A stretch of DNA of 22,534 nt, from positions 1 to 22,534 of the forward strand of contig JAEUQE010000137.1 of the NCBI GenBank assembly GCA_016789785.1. The letters are read 5' to 3'. The position numbers and the translations under genes are program-made. The notes under the pieces are model-generated. The model saw only the letters and a list, made by a program, of their open reading frames with translations. It was not told the origin of the DNA and made no database searches. Numbering within the stretch: position 1 is the first letter of the stretch; each line of letters starts with the position of its first letter. The DNA is from Bryobacterales bacterium. Lineage in GTDB: Bacteria; Acidobacteriota; Terriglobia; Bryobacterales; Bryobacteraceae. Below, piece by piece: positions 1 to 9,038 of this stretch.

Positions 1-7
1 CACCCCT

Positions 8-1402
8 ATGAGCATTCAGAAGACAATCTCTCCCGTGGATGGCCGCGTATATGTGGAGCGCGAACTGGCCACGGAAGAGCAGATCGATGACGCGCTCTCC
101 GCCGCGGTACACGCGCAGGTAGAGTGGCGCGCCACGCCGCTGGAGGATCGCATGCAGATCTGCGCGCGCTTCGTGGCGTGGATGGAGGCGCATGCGGACA
201 AGATTGGTGAAGAGCTCACCTTCCAGATGGGCCGCCCGATTCGATACACGCCCAACGAGATCAAGCGCGGATTCGCGGAGCGTGCGCGCTACATGATCTC
301 GGCGGCGCCGCGTGCTCTGGCGGACATCGCCACTTCCGCGAAAGCAGGCTTCACACGCTTTATTCGGCGTGAACCGTTGGGAGTGGTCTTCACCATCGCA
401 CCATGGAACTACCCTTACCTCACGTCGGTGAATTCCATCGTTCCCGCATTGCTTGCGGGCAACAGCGTGCTTTTGAAGCACTCGGCCCAGACACCGCTTT
501 GTGCCGAGCGCTATGCGGAAGGTCTCGCGGCGGCCCGCCTTCCTGACGGCGTGTTTCAGTACCTGCATCTCTCGCATGACAGCGTGGACAAGGTGATTCG
601 CGATCCGCGCGTCGCATTCGTCGCATTCACTGGATCAGTGAGCGGGGGACACGCGGTGCAGGAGTCGGCTGGTGCGCGGTTCGTCGCAACGGGGCTCGAG
701 TTGGGAGGCAAGGATCCCGCCTATGTGCGCTCCGACGCGGACCTCGCCGACGCCGTGGAGAATCTGGTGGATGGTGCGATGTTCAACTCAGGCCAATCGT
801 GCTGTGGCATTGAACGCATCTACGTGCATCGCGCCGTGTACACCGAGTTCGTGGAACGGGCAGTCGCACTGGCGCGAACCTATGTGCTCGGCAATCCGTT
901 GGAAGCGGCGACGACGCTGGGACCGATGGTTCGCACTTCGGCCGCTGAGTTCGTGCGCGCGCAGATCGCTGAAGCAGTCGCTCAAGGTGCTACGGCTCGG
1001 ATGGATCCGAAGGAGTTCGCGGCGGACCAGCCAGGTACGCCCTATCTTGCGCCGCAGATCCTCACCGAAGTGGACCACACGATGCGCGTCATGACCGAAG
1101 AGACCTTCGGTCCGGTGGTTGGCATCATGCCGGTGGCGTCGGACGATGAAGCAGTCGAGTTGATGAACGACAGCAATTACGGGCTCACTGCTGCCATCTG
1201 GACCGCGAATCAGGAAGCAGCCATTCGCATCGGCGATCAGGTGCAGACCGGCACATGGTTCATGAATCGCTGCGACTATCTCGATCCGGAACTCGCGTGG
1301 ACCGGAGTGAAAGACTCCGGGCGCGGTTGTGCGCTGAGTGTGTTGGGCTATGAGCAATTGACGCGTCCGAAGTCGTTCCATCTGCGCACCATTCGAACAT
1401 GA
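8..1402 (+). CDS. NAD(P)-dependent aldehyde dehydrogenase
   Basis: A 464-residue protein of the aldehyde dehydrogenase superfamily, which oxidises an aldehyde to its carboxylate with NAD(P)+ in the cytoplasm. Visible hallmarks are the APWNYP cofactor-site motif (near residues 131-136), FTGSVSGG at the nucleotide-binding loop, the general-base Glu in LELGGKDP (E231) and the catalytic Cys in GQSCCGIER (C265), followed by EETFGPVVGI and a C-terminal SGRG segment. It is slightly shorter than the usual 470-500 residues but all core motifs are present, so it looks active. The ATG at position 8 fits the family N terminus; the ribosome site lies outside or at the window edge. Its stop overlaps the start of the next gene (ATGA), which implies translational coupling with a glutamine amidotransferase. 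That pairing suggests a PuuC-like step in the breakdown of gamma-glutamylated amines. The exact substrate is inference; the family call is firm. Confidence 0.95.
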   Translation: MSIQKTISPVDGRVYVERELATEEQIDDALSAAVHAQVEWRATPLEDRMQICARFVAWMEAHADKIGEELTFQMGRPIRYTPNEIKRGFAERARYMISAAPRALADIATSAKAGFTRFIRREPLGVVFTIAPWNYPYLTSVNSIVPALLAGNSVLLKHSAQTPLCAERYAEGLAAARLPDGVFQYLHLSHDSVDKVIRDPRVAFVAFTGSVSGGHAVQESAGARFVATGLELGGKDPAYVRSDADLADAVENLVDGAMFNSGQSCCGIERIYVHRAVYTEFVERAVALARTYVLGNPLEAATTLGPMVRTSAAEFVRAQIAEAVAQGATARMDPKEFAADQPGTPYLAPQILTEVDHTMRVMTEETFGPVVGIMPVASDDEAVELMNDSNYGLTAAIWTANQEAAIRIGDQVQTGTWFMNRCDYLDPELAWTGVKDSGRGCALSVLGYEQLTRPKSFHLRTIRT

Positions 1403-2103
1403 AGATCGGCCTTCTGTTGTGTGATCACGTCGCTGAGCCACTGCGCGGCATCGCGGGAGACTACGATGAAATGTTCCGGCGCTGGCTTGGCGGCGTGTTT
1501 CCAGATGCGCAGTGGCGGGACTACGATCTCACGGTGGGAGACCGCCCGCGCAGTGCGATGGACTGCGACCTCTACGTAACCACCGGCTCAAAGGCATCGG
1601 TGTACGACGATGAGCCTTGGATCCATGCGTTCGCGGAGCTCGTTCGAGCGATTGCCGAAGCCCGTCAGCCGCTGGTGGGTGTGTGTTTCGGGCATCAGAT
1701 GATCGCGCATGCGCTGGGTGGGCGCACGGCGAAGAGTCCGCGCGGATGGGGCATTGGCGTTCACACTTTCGATGTCATCGCACCGCGGCCTTGGATGTCG
1801 CCGGCTCGCGACCGGTTCTCGCTGTTGCTGAGCTGCCAGGATCAAGTGGAGCGGTTGCCCGAGGGCGCACGCGTGCTGGCCAGCAGTGAGCATTGCCCGG
1901 TTGCGCTCTATGAAGTGGGGCACATGATCGGCGTTCAAGGGCACCCCGAATGGACTCCCGCCTACGCGTCCGCACTGCTCGAAATGCGGCGCGAGCGCAT
2001 CGGCGCACCGCTGGTGGACGCGGCCCGGCAGACGCTTTCAAACCCAATCGATGGAGTGCTTCTCGCACGTTGGATCCGTGAGTGGGCTGTATCGAACGTC
2101 TGA
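1399..2103 (+). CDS. class I glutamine amidotransferase (GMP synthase-like GATase domain protein)
   Basis: A 234-residue stand-alone class I glutamine amidotransferase domain. The nucleophile elbow is GVCFGHQ with Cys96, and the other triad members lie in QGHPEW (His182 and Glu184), so the hydrolase site is complete. No ATP-pyrophosphatase or other synthase domain is attached, so it resembles the free GuaA-like amidotransferases. Members of this fold cleave glutamine or gamma-glutamyl amides. It begins inside the stop codon of the aldehyde dehydrogenase gene (ATGA overlap), so the two are almost certainly one operon. Known pathways with this pair, such as the Puu putrescine route, use the aldehyde dehydrogenase to make a gamma-glutamyl amino acid and the amidotransferase-fold hydrolase (PuuD type) to release glutamate. 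A matching gamma-glutamyl ligase, if present, would lie upstream of the window. Function beyond gamma-glutamyl amide hydrolysis is inference. Confidence 0.92.
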   Translation: MKIGLLLCDHVAEPLRGIAGDYDEMFRRWLGGVFPDAQWRDYDLTVGDRPRSAMDCDLYVTTGSKASVYDDEPWIHAFAELVRAIAEARQPLVGVCFGHQMIAHALGGRTAKSPRGWGIGVHTFDVIAPRPWMSPARDRFSLLLSCQDQVERLPEGARVLASSEHCPVALYEVGHMIGVQGHPEWTPAYASALLEMRRERIGAPLVDAARQTLSNPIDGVLLARWIREWAVSNV

Positions 2104-2162
2104 AACATTTTCACATCGAAGTGTAATGGAATCGCATTGGATCTGCGCTACCATAAACGACT

Positions 2163-5100
2163 ATGTATCGTCTCTTTCTGGTGGCAGTCGCGGCCGTTGT
2201 ATCCGCGGATGCTGTTCTCGCTCAATCCACGCTGGGCACCGTGCTCGGCACAGTGAAAGATCCCACCGGCGCAGCCGTTACCGGAGCTGCCGTCAGGCTC
2301 ACGAATACCGGTGAGAATACGACACTGGAAACCACAACAGACTCTTCCGGCGACTATGCGTTTCGCGCAGTGAAAGCCGGTTCTTATGCGGTCGCAGTAT
2401 CGATGTCAGGCTTCAAAGCCTTCACCGCAACAGGGCTCACACTGGTCTCACGCGAGACATTGCGCGTCGATGCGGCGCTGCAGGTCGGCGACGTGACACA
2501 AGTGCTCGAGGTGACCGGAGCTAGCGCCGCCATTGCCACCGACACGCCGGTGATTCAGTCAACATTGACGCCGGAGTCCGTATTGAGCCTTCCTTCGAAC
2601 GTGCGCGGCGGCGGCTCCACAAGTCCTTACGCGTTGATTGCGACGCTGCCTGGAGTGCAGTCAGACAATGGCGGTGGCTATTCAATTCAGGGTGGTCTCC
2701 CGGCACAGTCGGAATCCTCGGTGGACGGCATTTCGATCACTCAGGTCACCGGCAACAGCCCGAATCGCAACCTGTTTCCATCGGTGGAATCGATCTCGGA
2801 AATCAAGGTGCAGGGTGTTGGCAACACCGCGGAATACGGCGCACCGGGCGACGTGACCACCATCTCCAAGAGCGGCACGAACAGCTACCACGGGGGTGCG
2901 TTCTGGTATCACCAAAACAAAGCGTTCGATTCGCGCGCTTTCAATCAGGTGCGCCTCCCCGCGAAGATCGGCAACACGTTTGGCGGAACACTCGGCGGCC
3001 CCGTGCTGATTCCGAAAATCTACAGTGGACGTAACCGGACGTTCTTCTACTTCACGTGGGAGAGCTTCCGTTTTCCCCGGCAGTCCACGGTGACGAATTC
3101 GGTGCCCACTGTGGCCATGAAGAACGGCAGCTTCGGAGCGGAAGGCGTCACCGTGCGTGATCCGCTGACCGGCACACCGTTCCCCGGCAACGCGATTCCA
3201 CAGAGCCGTTTCATTGACGCCGCGCGCAAGATCATCCCCTTCTATCCGGATCCAAACTTCGGCACGGGTGACCGCGCAATTGGCGGCAACTTCGTGGAGA
3301 ACCGCATCGCCAACATCGAAAGCAATCAGTGGGACGTGCGTATCGATCATCAGTTTTCGCCGGCACACAGCTTGTTTGGGCGATATAGCTGGAAGAACGG
3401 CTCGCAGACGAGCCCCAACAATCTGCTGCTGCCTTCTGACACGGGCTTCGCGAACTACAAGCAGGCGGTGCTGAACTACAAGTGGGTGATCACTCCGACA
3501 CTGTTGAACGAGTTTCTTGGCGGTGTATCGTACGCTCCCTCGGGCTCGCAGTTCCCCTTCGACGGACGCTCCTTCATGAACAGCCTGAACTTCCAGGACA
3601 TCCAGAAGGACATCTTCTTCAACGCGCTGCCGAACTTCTCCATCGACCGTTTGCAGAGTTTCTCAAAGGGCCGCCCCGGCCGCAGCGTGAGTTGGAATAC
3701 GCAGTTCATTGACAACCTGAGTTGGACGCGCGGCGCGCACACCATGAAGTTCGGCGTGGATGTTCGCCGGCTGCGCGCGGAAACGAATCTCGGCTTCACC
3801 ACCGGCGACAACTACGGCGACTACATTTTCCGCGGCACGTTCACGGGCGCGGCGTGGGGCGACTTTCTGCTGGGCGTACCGGCGGAAACCAGCGTTGCGG
3901 TGGTGCAGTTGGACAACGATGGCCGCGCCACGCACTACAAGGCATACGCGCAGGATACCTGGCGCGTGAATGACCGGCTTACGCTCGACTTCGGTGTTCG
4001 CTATGAGTTCCACCCTGGTTATACCGACGCGGGATTCAACATCGCCAACTTCGATCGCACAGTTCCACGTACAGGCCAAGTAGTGCTGCCGACTAATCCG
4101 AAGGCGCGTCAATTCGTGGCGCCAGCGGTGCTCGCATCGGTGAACGCGTGTCCTGGAGCGGCGATTGGCGGCGTGCCTTGCACCCCGTTCGTGACGGCCT
4201 CCGAGGCGGGAATTCCCGAAGGTCTGCGTGAGAACTACTATGCGCAGTTTCTGCCTCGCGCCGGCTTCGCATATCGCATGAATCCGAAAACCACCGTGCG
4301 TGGTAGCTATGGGCTCTACAACATGGTGCTGCTCGGCAGCATCTTCTTCTCGCTGACGGGCACCGTACAATCGGACGTGCGCTCGTTCACCAACGTTGGC
4401 CCGGATGGCCGCCCGATCTTCACGCTTCCGCAAACACGGCCCGCGAACTCGTCGGGTGTGCGCGCAGGCTCGGTGGGCACGTTCGAGTTTCGCACGGCGA
4501 ACCAGATCGACTTCAAGCCTCCGCAGATGCAGCAGTGGAGCTTGACGGTGGACCGGGAGATTCTCCGGAACACCGGACTGCGGCTGAGCTACATCGGCAA
4601 CAAGTCGACGAATCTGCCGTGGGCGCCGGATCTCAATCAGGCACCGGCGTCCAACACGTTTTTCAGCCAGCGCCCGCTCACGGACCGGCCCTTCCCGAAC
4701 TGGGGTCTGATCTATTCCCGTGACGCCGGCGCCAACGCGATTTACAACTCGCTCCAGGCAGAGATGACGCGGCGCTTTGACAAGGGTCTCACCTACAACG
4801 CGTCGTACACGCTGGCGAAGAACATCGCAGACAATGCGGGCCCCTCGCCGACTGGCTTTGCGGGCGAGACAGGCGGCGGCCGCGTCACCGATTCGCTGAA
4901 CCGTCGCGGCGACCGCGGGGATGTCTATGCGACGCGGCGTCATCGCTTCCTCAACACGATGGTGTTCGATCTGCCCTTCGGACGCGGGCGCAAGTTCATG
5001 TCGGATTCCAATCGCGTAGCCGACATGCTTTTCGGCGGCTGGAGTTTGAGTTCGATCGTGATTCTGCAGTCCGGTCCGTTCATGACGCCGACAATGTCCA

Positions 5101-5573
5101 TCGGTGATCCTTCGGGCACCAATGCGCCGAGGCGCGGCACGCAGCGGCCGGATCGCGTGGGTACGGCGTCAGGCGAAGTGTCGAACCCCGATCGGCTCCG
5201 CTGGGTGGATCGCAACGCGTTCATGGCGCCGGGCCGAGTTCCGGGAACAGCGGATCAGTTCAACTTCAACGTGGGCGTGCGGCCGGGCCAGGATCTGGCC
5301 CCGATCGCACGGTTCGGAAATGCGGGCGTCGGCATCATTCAAGGGCCGGGCACGTTCACCTGGAATGCGGGCATGCGCAAGAGCTTCGCAATTGCGGAGT
5401 CCTTCCGCTTGCAGTTGGAAGGAAGCTGGACCAATCTTCCGAACTGGACGAATCTGGGCGATCCGAATCTGAATCTGGCAGACGCCGTGAACTTCGGACG
5501 CATTTTCGGGATTCGAGGTTCGGACTTCGGAGGCAACCGCACAGGTCAGGTATCGCTGCGCTTGATGTTCTAA
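2163..5573 (+). CDS. Oar-like TonB-dependent outer-membrane receptor with carboxypeptidase-regulatory domain
   Basis: A 1,136-residue outer-membrane protein. Residues 1-20 form a Sec signal peptide (MYRLFLVAVAAVVSADAVLA, then Q). Residues about 22-115 form a carboxypeptidase-regulatory/CNA-B-like beta-sandwich (GTVKDPTGAAVTGAAVRL ... GDYAFRAVKAGSYAVAV). Residues about 120-250 form the plug (SLPSNVRGG, SSVDGISIT, ESISEIKVQ, NTAEYG, SGTNSYHGGAFW), and the rest is the beta-barrel, ending in the aromatic signature SLRLMF that BAM recognises. This is the Oar/TonB-receptor type abundant in Acidobacteriota, which takes up large substrates or acts in adhesion. No SusD partner follows, so the substrate cannot be read from context. 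Cys663 and Cys673, the only cysteines noticed, probably form a disulfide in an extracellular loop. No good ribosome site precedes the ATG, but the signal peptide fixes the start. It lies 59 bp after the amidotransferase gene and is closed by a terminator. Confidence 0.93.
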   Translation: MYRLFLVAVAAVVSADAVLAQSTLGTVLGTVKDPTGAAVTGAAVRLTNTGENTTLETTTDSSGDYAFRAVKAGSYAVAVSMSGFKAFTATGLTLVSRETLRVDAALQVGDVTQVLEVTGASAAIATDTPVIQSTLTPESVLSLPSNVRGGGSTSPYALIATLPGVQSDNGGGYSIQGGLPAQSESSVDGISITQVTGNSPNRNLFPSVESISEIKVQGVGNTAEYGAPGDVTTISKSGTNSYHGGAFWYHQNKAFDSRAFNQVRLPAKIGNTFGGTLGGPVLIPKIYSGRNRTFFYFTWESFRFPRQSTVTNSVPTVAMKNGSFGAEGVTVRDPLTGTPFPGNAIPQSRFIDAARKIIPFYPDPNFGTGDRAIGGNFVENRIANIESNQWDVRIDHQFSPAHSLFGRYSWKNGSQTSPNNLLLPSDTGFANYKQAVLNYKWVITPTLLNEFLGGVSYAPSGSQFPFDGRSFMNSLNFQDIQKDIFFNALPNFSIDRLQSFSKGRPGRSVSWNTQFIDNLSWTRGAHTMKFGVDVRRLRAETNLGFTTGDNYGDYIFRGTFTGAAWGDFLLGVPAETSVAVVQLDNDGRATHYKAYAQDTWRVNDRLTLDFGVRYEFHPGYTDAGFNIANFDRTVPRTGQVVLPTNPKARQFVAPAVLASVNACPGAAIGGVPCTPFVTASEAGIPEGLRENYYAQFLPRAGFAYRMNPKTTVRGSYGLYNMVLLGSIFFSLTGTVQSDVRSFTNVGPDGRPIFTLPQTRPANSSGVRAGSVGTFEFRTANQIDFKPPQMQQWSLTVDREILRNTGLRLSYIGNKSTNLPWAPDLNQAPASNTFFSQRPLTDRPFPNWGLIYSRDAGANAIYNSLQAEMTRRFDKGLTYNASYTLAKNIADNAGPSPTGFAGETGGGRVTDSLNRRGDRGDVYATRRHRFLNTMVFDLPFGRGRKFMSDSNRVADMLFGGWSLSSIVILQSGPFMTPTMSIGDPSGTNAPRRGTQRPDRVGTASGEVSNPDRLRWVDRNAFMAPGRVPGTADQFNFNVGVRPGQDLAPIARFGNAGVGIIQGPGTFTWNAGMRKSFAIAESFRLQLEGSWTNLPNWTNLGDPNLNLADAVNFGRIFGIRGSDFGGNRTGQVSLRLMF

Positions 5574-5602
5574 CGCAGCAGACCGCACAGTTCGTTTCAC
5601 GA

Positions 5603-5640
5603 AAGGGCTGGGGCTCGCGAATCCCCAGCCCTTCTTGTTT
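5603..5640 (+). terminator. intrinsic (Rho-independent) terminator after the first receptor gene
   Basis: A perfect 11-bp GC-rich stem (5603-5613 pairing with 5623-5633) with a 9-nt loop is followed directly by CTTGTTT. It starts 30 bp after the stop of the first receptor gene. It should end transcription of the upstream unit and separate it from the second receptor. On the minus strand the hairpin is followed by a short, weak T-poor stretch, so its main direction is plus. Confidence 0.85.
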
Positions 5641-5701
5641 GCAAGACGGGTAAACTCACGAGTTCATCCTCTCGACACGGAACTGAGCTAACGTCAGAGA
5701 C

Positions 5702-8700
5702 ATGGTGGTTCAGCTTCTGCTCACATTTCTTGCCTGCGTTTCCCTGGCGAGTGCACAACGAATTCTTGGTGAGATCACTGGCGTGGTCTCCGATCCAAGC
5801 GGTGCATCCATTGCCAACGCGAAAGTCACCGCAACCGATGAAGCCACGAAGCGTGCGTGGAGCACGACAACTGGCGTGGAAGGCATCTACCGGTTGGGCA
5901 GCCTTCCGCCCGGAACACGCTATGAAATTCAAGTGGAGGCGCAGGGCTTCAAGACCGTGAAGCAACAGGGCATTCCGCTGGATGTTGCTGATGCGCGCCG
6001 CATCGACTTCAAACTCGAAGTGGGCGCGGTTGCCGAGAGCGTCACTGTGACAGCGACCGAAGCCGCGCTCAGTCTGGAGAAGAGCGAAGTTGGCACCGTG
6101 GTGGGGCGCCGCGAAGTGGTGGATCTGCCGCTGAATGGGCGCAGCGTGTATCAGCTCGCGGAGTTGCAGCCGGGCGTGATTCGCGTGGCAGGGACTGGAC
6201 TGCAAGAGTCGGAGACGACGTCGGCGCGTGTGGGCGCGGCAGGCTCGCGATTCCGCGACAACCAGATCCTGCTTGACGGTGTGACGAACAACAACGACCG
6301 GCAGGGCGGGCGCACCACGATCAACCTGAGTCCCGATGCCGTGGAGCAGTTCCGCATCGTGACCAACAACATGTCGGCGGAGTTCGGACGCTCAGCCGGC
6401 GCCGTGATCAGTGTGATCTCACGTGGCGGCACGAACGATCCTCATGGGTCGGCATTCTGGTTCTTGCGCAATGACAATCTGGATGCATCCAACACGTTCG
6501 AAGCGCGCACAGGCAGCCAGCCTGAGTTCAAGCAGAATCAATTCGGCGGCGCGATGGGTGGGCCCATTCTGAAGAATCGCCTGTTCTATTTCGGCTCGTA
6601 TCAGGGTCTGCGCTTGCGGCAACCTGGTCTGCGGCTGGCGAGCGTGGAGACGCCGCAGTTCCGCGACTATGTGTTGCGCACGCGTCCGAACTCGATTGCG
6701 GCGCGATTGCTACGCGACTTCCCTCCCCTACTGGACCCGCAGTTCAACATTCGCGACATCGGGTCACCGGCGCCTGGAGTGCTGGTGGCCGGACCGCCGG
6801 ACGGCATTCTCGATCTCGGCGATGTGTTCGTTCCCGTGCGCGGCTTCACGACTGACGATCAGTACTCGTTCCGCCTGGACAGCACATTCAATCAAGGCAA
6901 GGACACGGCGAGCTTCCGGTTCTCGTGGCTGGATCAGGTGCGGCAATCGGCGTCAGGCAACAGCGTGCGGGCGTTCGTGCAGGACACGCTGGAACTGGAT
7001 CAGAACCTGGGCCTCAACCACACGCATGTGTTTGGCCCCTCGGTGATCAATGAACTGCGGCTTGGATACAACTTCGATCCACAGTACACAGATGGCAACT
7101 TCCCGGAGATTCCATTTGTGCAGATGAGCGCGGCGGGCCGGTCGGCGGCGCTGTTTGCCTCGACTGACGGGTTTGTGTTCCCGCTGGACATCCGGACCAA
7201 CACGTATCAGATCTACGATTCGCTGACCGTGAACAAGGGCAAGCACGGAGTGAAGATGGGCATCGAGTTCCGGCGCTTCCATGAGAACAGCAACTTCCCG
7301 ACGTTCCTCAAGCCGCAGGTAACGTTTCAGGATCTGATGGACTTCGCCGATGATGAGGTGCTGAACATCATCGCGCGAGTGGATCCCGCGACGGGCGCGC
7401 CCGCGGGGACCTATCGCAACTTCCGGCAGACCGAGTGGGGATTCTTCGTACAGGATGACTGGAAACTGACGCCAAGGCTGACGCTGAATCTCGGATTGCG
7501 TTACGAGAACTTCGGCACACTGGGTGAGAAGAATGGTCTGCTGGCGACGATTACGCCGTTGGACGCGAGCGTGGCGGCGGGGCGCATTGGCCGCGTGAAC
7601 CGCCTCTACGGGAGCGACAACAACAACTGGGCGCCGCGTTTCGGATTCGCATGGGACCCGACAGGGAGTGCCAAGTGGGCCATTCGTGGCGGTGGTGGCA
7701 TCTTCTATTCGCGGCTCTGGTCGAACTTTACTGGAAACACTCGATTCAATCCGCCGGACTCGCTGCAGGTAACGCTGGATGCGCGGACAGCAGGGCAGAA
7801 TCCGCGGGCAGCGTATCGCATTCCGTTTGTTGGCGACCCAGGCTTTGCACGGCCGCTGGATGCGAATGGCGGGAACACCGCGATCCGGCCCGGCGCGCAG
7901 GTGGTGGATCAGGGGTTGGTGGCGCCCTACAACTTGCAGTGGTTCCTCGGAGTACAGCGGCGGCTGCCGGGAGACTGGACCGCGGAGATGAACTATATCG
8001 GCAATGTGGGCCGCAAACTGCTCCTGCGGAACGAGATCAACCGCTTTTCAGGAGATCTGCTCGATGGGTCGTTTGATCGCGTCAACCGGAGTTTCGGATC
8101 GATCGTCTATGGAAACAACGCAGTCAGTTCGAATTACAATGCATTCACCGCGCAGTTGAACCGGCGGTTCCGGTCAGGCTATTCCGCGCAGTTCTCTTAC
8201 ACGTTCAGTAAGTCGATTGATGCGGATTCGGAACCGTTCGGCGGCGGAGGCGGCGAGTTACAGGGTTCCATGGAGGTGAACAATCTGCGGCTGGATCGCG
8301 GGATTTCGGCGTTTGACGCGACGCACCGGGTGGCGGCGACGTTCATCTGGGAGTTGCCGTTCTTCCGGTCGTCGCAAGGTTTGGTTCGGGGTGTGCTGGG
8401 GGACTGGCAGGTGAACGGCATCGTCAGCTTGCAGTCGGGCTTCCCGTTTACGGTGGTTACGGCCGAGGATTACAACCTGGACGGTGTGCTGACGGACCGG
8501 CCGAATCCGCAGCAAGTAAGTGCGGGCAGCGTGAGGCAGGGGCCAAAGTCGTTCCTGGATGGCGCTTTTGGAGATGCTGCGAACTGGAGCACCTTGTTCC
8601 GGCAGGCAGCCCGCGGAACCACCCCACTGTTAGGAAGGAACACGTTCCGGGGACCGGGATTTGCGACCACGGACGCGTCGCTGTTCAAGGAGTTCCGCGT

Positions 8701-8905
8701 GGCGAAGGTGGGTGCGGAGAACTTACGGGTACAGTTCCGCGCGGAGTTCTTCAACTTACTGAACCGGGTGAACCTGCGCGGTCCGAGTAACTCACTCGGG
8801 ACATTTAACGCGACCACGCAGCGCTGGAGCAATGTGAATTTCGGCCGGTCGACGCTGGCGTTTGAGGGCCGGCAGATCCAGTTTGCATTGAAGGTGGTGT
8901 TTTAG
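5702..8905 (+). CDS. Oar-like TonB-dependent outer-membrane receptor with carboxypeptidase-regulatory domain (second, tandem)
   Basis: A 1,067-residue outer-membrane receptor of the same architecture as its upstream neighbour but clearly diverged. It has a signal peptide (MVVQLLLTFLACVSLASA, cleavage near residues 18-19), a carboxypeptidase-regulatory domain at about 22-110 (GVVSDPSGASIANAKVTAT, YRLGSLPPG), and a plug at about 130-260 with the characteristic VVDLPLNGRSVYQLAELQPG, ILLDGVTNNN, MSAEFGRSAGAVISV and GTNDPHGSAFW. A long beta-barrel follows and ends in IQFALKVVF with terminal Phe for BAM insertion. The plug retains the DLPLNGR motif that is typical of this family and absent in the first receptor. 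It lies beyond the terminator at 5603-5640, so it needs its own promoter in the 61 bp before the ATG; no strong -35/-10 pair is visible there, and only a weak purine run (CAGAGA) precedes the start. Substrate unknown. Confidence 0.93.
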   Translation: MVVQLLLTFLACVSLASAQRILGEITGVVSDPSGASIANAKVTATDEATKRAWSTTTGVEGIYRLGSLPPGTRYEIQVEAQGFKTVKQQGIPLDVADARRIDFKLEVGAVAESVTVTATEAALSLEKSEVGTVVGRREVVDLPLNGRSVYQLAELQPGVIRVAGTGLQESETTSARVGAAGSRFRDNQILLDGVTNNNDRQGGRTTINLSPDAVEQFRIVTNNMSAEFGRSAGAVISVISRGGTNDPHGSAFWFLRNDNLDASNTFEARTGSQPEFKQNQFGGAMGGPILKNRLFYFGSYQGLRLRQPGLRLASVETPQFRDYVLRTRPNSIAARLLRDFPPLLDPQFNIRDIGSPAPGVLVAGPPDGILDLGDVFVPVRGFTTDDQYSFRLDSTFNQGKDTASFRFSWLDQVRQSASGNSVRAFVQDTLELDQNLGLNHTHVFGPSVINELRLGYNFDPQYTDGNFPEIPFVQMSAAGRSAALFASTDGFVFPLDIRTNTYQIYDSLTVNKGKHGVKMGIEFRRFHENSNFPTFLKPQVTFQDLMDFADDEVLNIIARVDPATGAPAGTYRNFRQTEWGFFVQDDWKLTPRLTLNLGLRYENFGTLGEKNGLLATITPLDASVAAGRIGRVNRLYGSDNNNWAPRFGFAWDPTGSAKWAIRGGGGIFYSRLWSNFTGNTRFNPPDSLQVTLDARTAGQNPRAAYRIPFVGDPGFARPLDANGGNTAIRPGAQVVDQGLVAPYNLQWFLGVQRRLPGDWTAEMNYIGNVGRKLLLRNEINRFSGDLLDGSFDRVNRSFGSIVYGNNAVSSNYNAFTAQLNRRFRSGYSAQFSYTFSKSIDADSEPFGGGGGELQGSMEVNNLRLDRGISAFDATHRVAATFIWELPFFRSSQGLVRGVLGDWQVNGIVSLQSGFPFTVVTAEDYNLDGVLTDRPNPQQVSAGSVRQGPKSFLDGAFGDAANWSTLFRQAARGTTPLLGRNTFRGPGFATTDASLFKEFRVAKVGAENLRVQFRAEFFNLLNRVNLRGPSNSLGTFNATTQRWSNVNFGRSTLAFEGRQIQFALKVVF

Positions 8906-9038
8906 CCGCAGCCGGAGCAGCGGAGACACTGATCGTGATAGAGCGGTGAGGTGTAGGCCACTCGCCATGCGGGTTGGTGTGTCCCTGCGGATTTGATTCG
9001 TGTTTCTTCTCCTCGGAATGGAGTTCCAGCGCCGATTT
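8906..9038. other. short convergent intergenic region
   Basis: This 133-bp gap separates the second receptor (plus) from the KHGL-type gene (minus), so both genes end here. The only fold noticed is a weak six-pair stem with one G-T pair (8945-8950 with 8961-8966). It has no T-run on either strand, so no intrinsic terminator can be supported. Confidence 0.5.

Noticed and set aside
3663..4943. 426-codon minus-strand open frame inside the first receptor gene
   Set aside because: It is antisense to a receptor with clear signal peptide, plug and barrel; its translation is Arg/His-rich with no domain, as expected from a GC-rich shadow frame.
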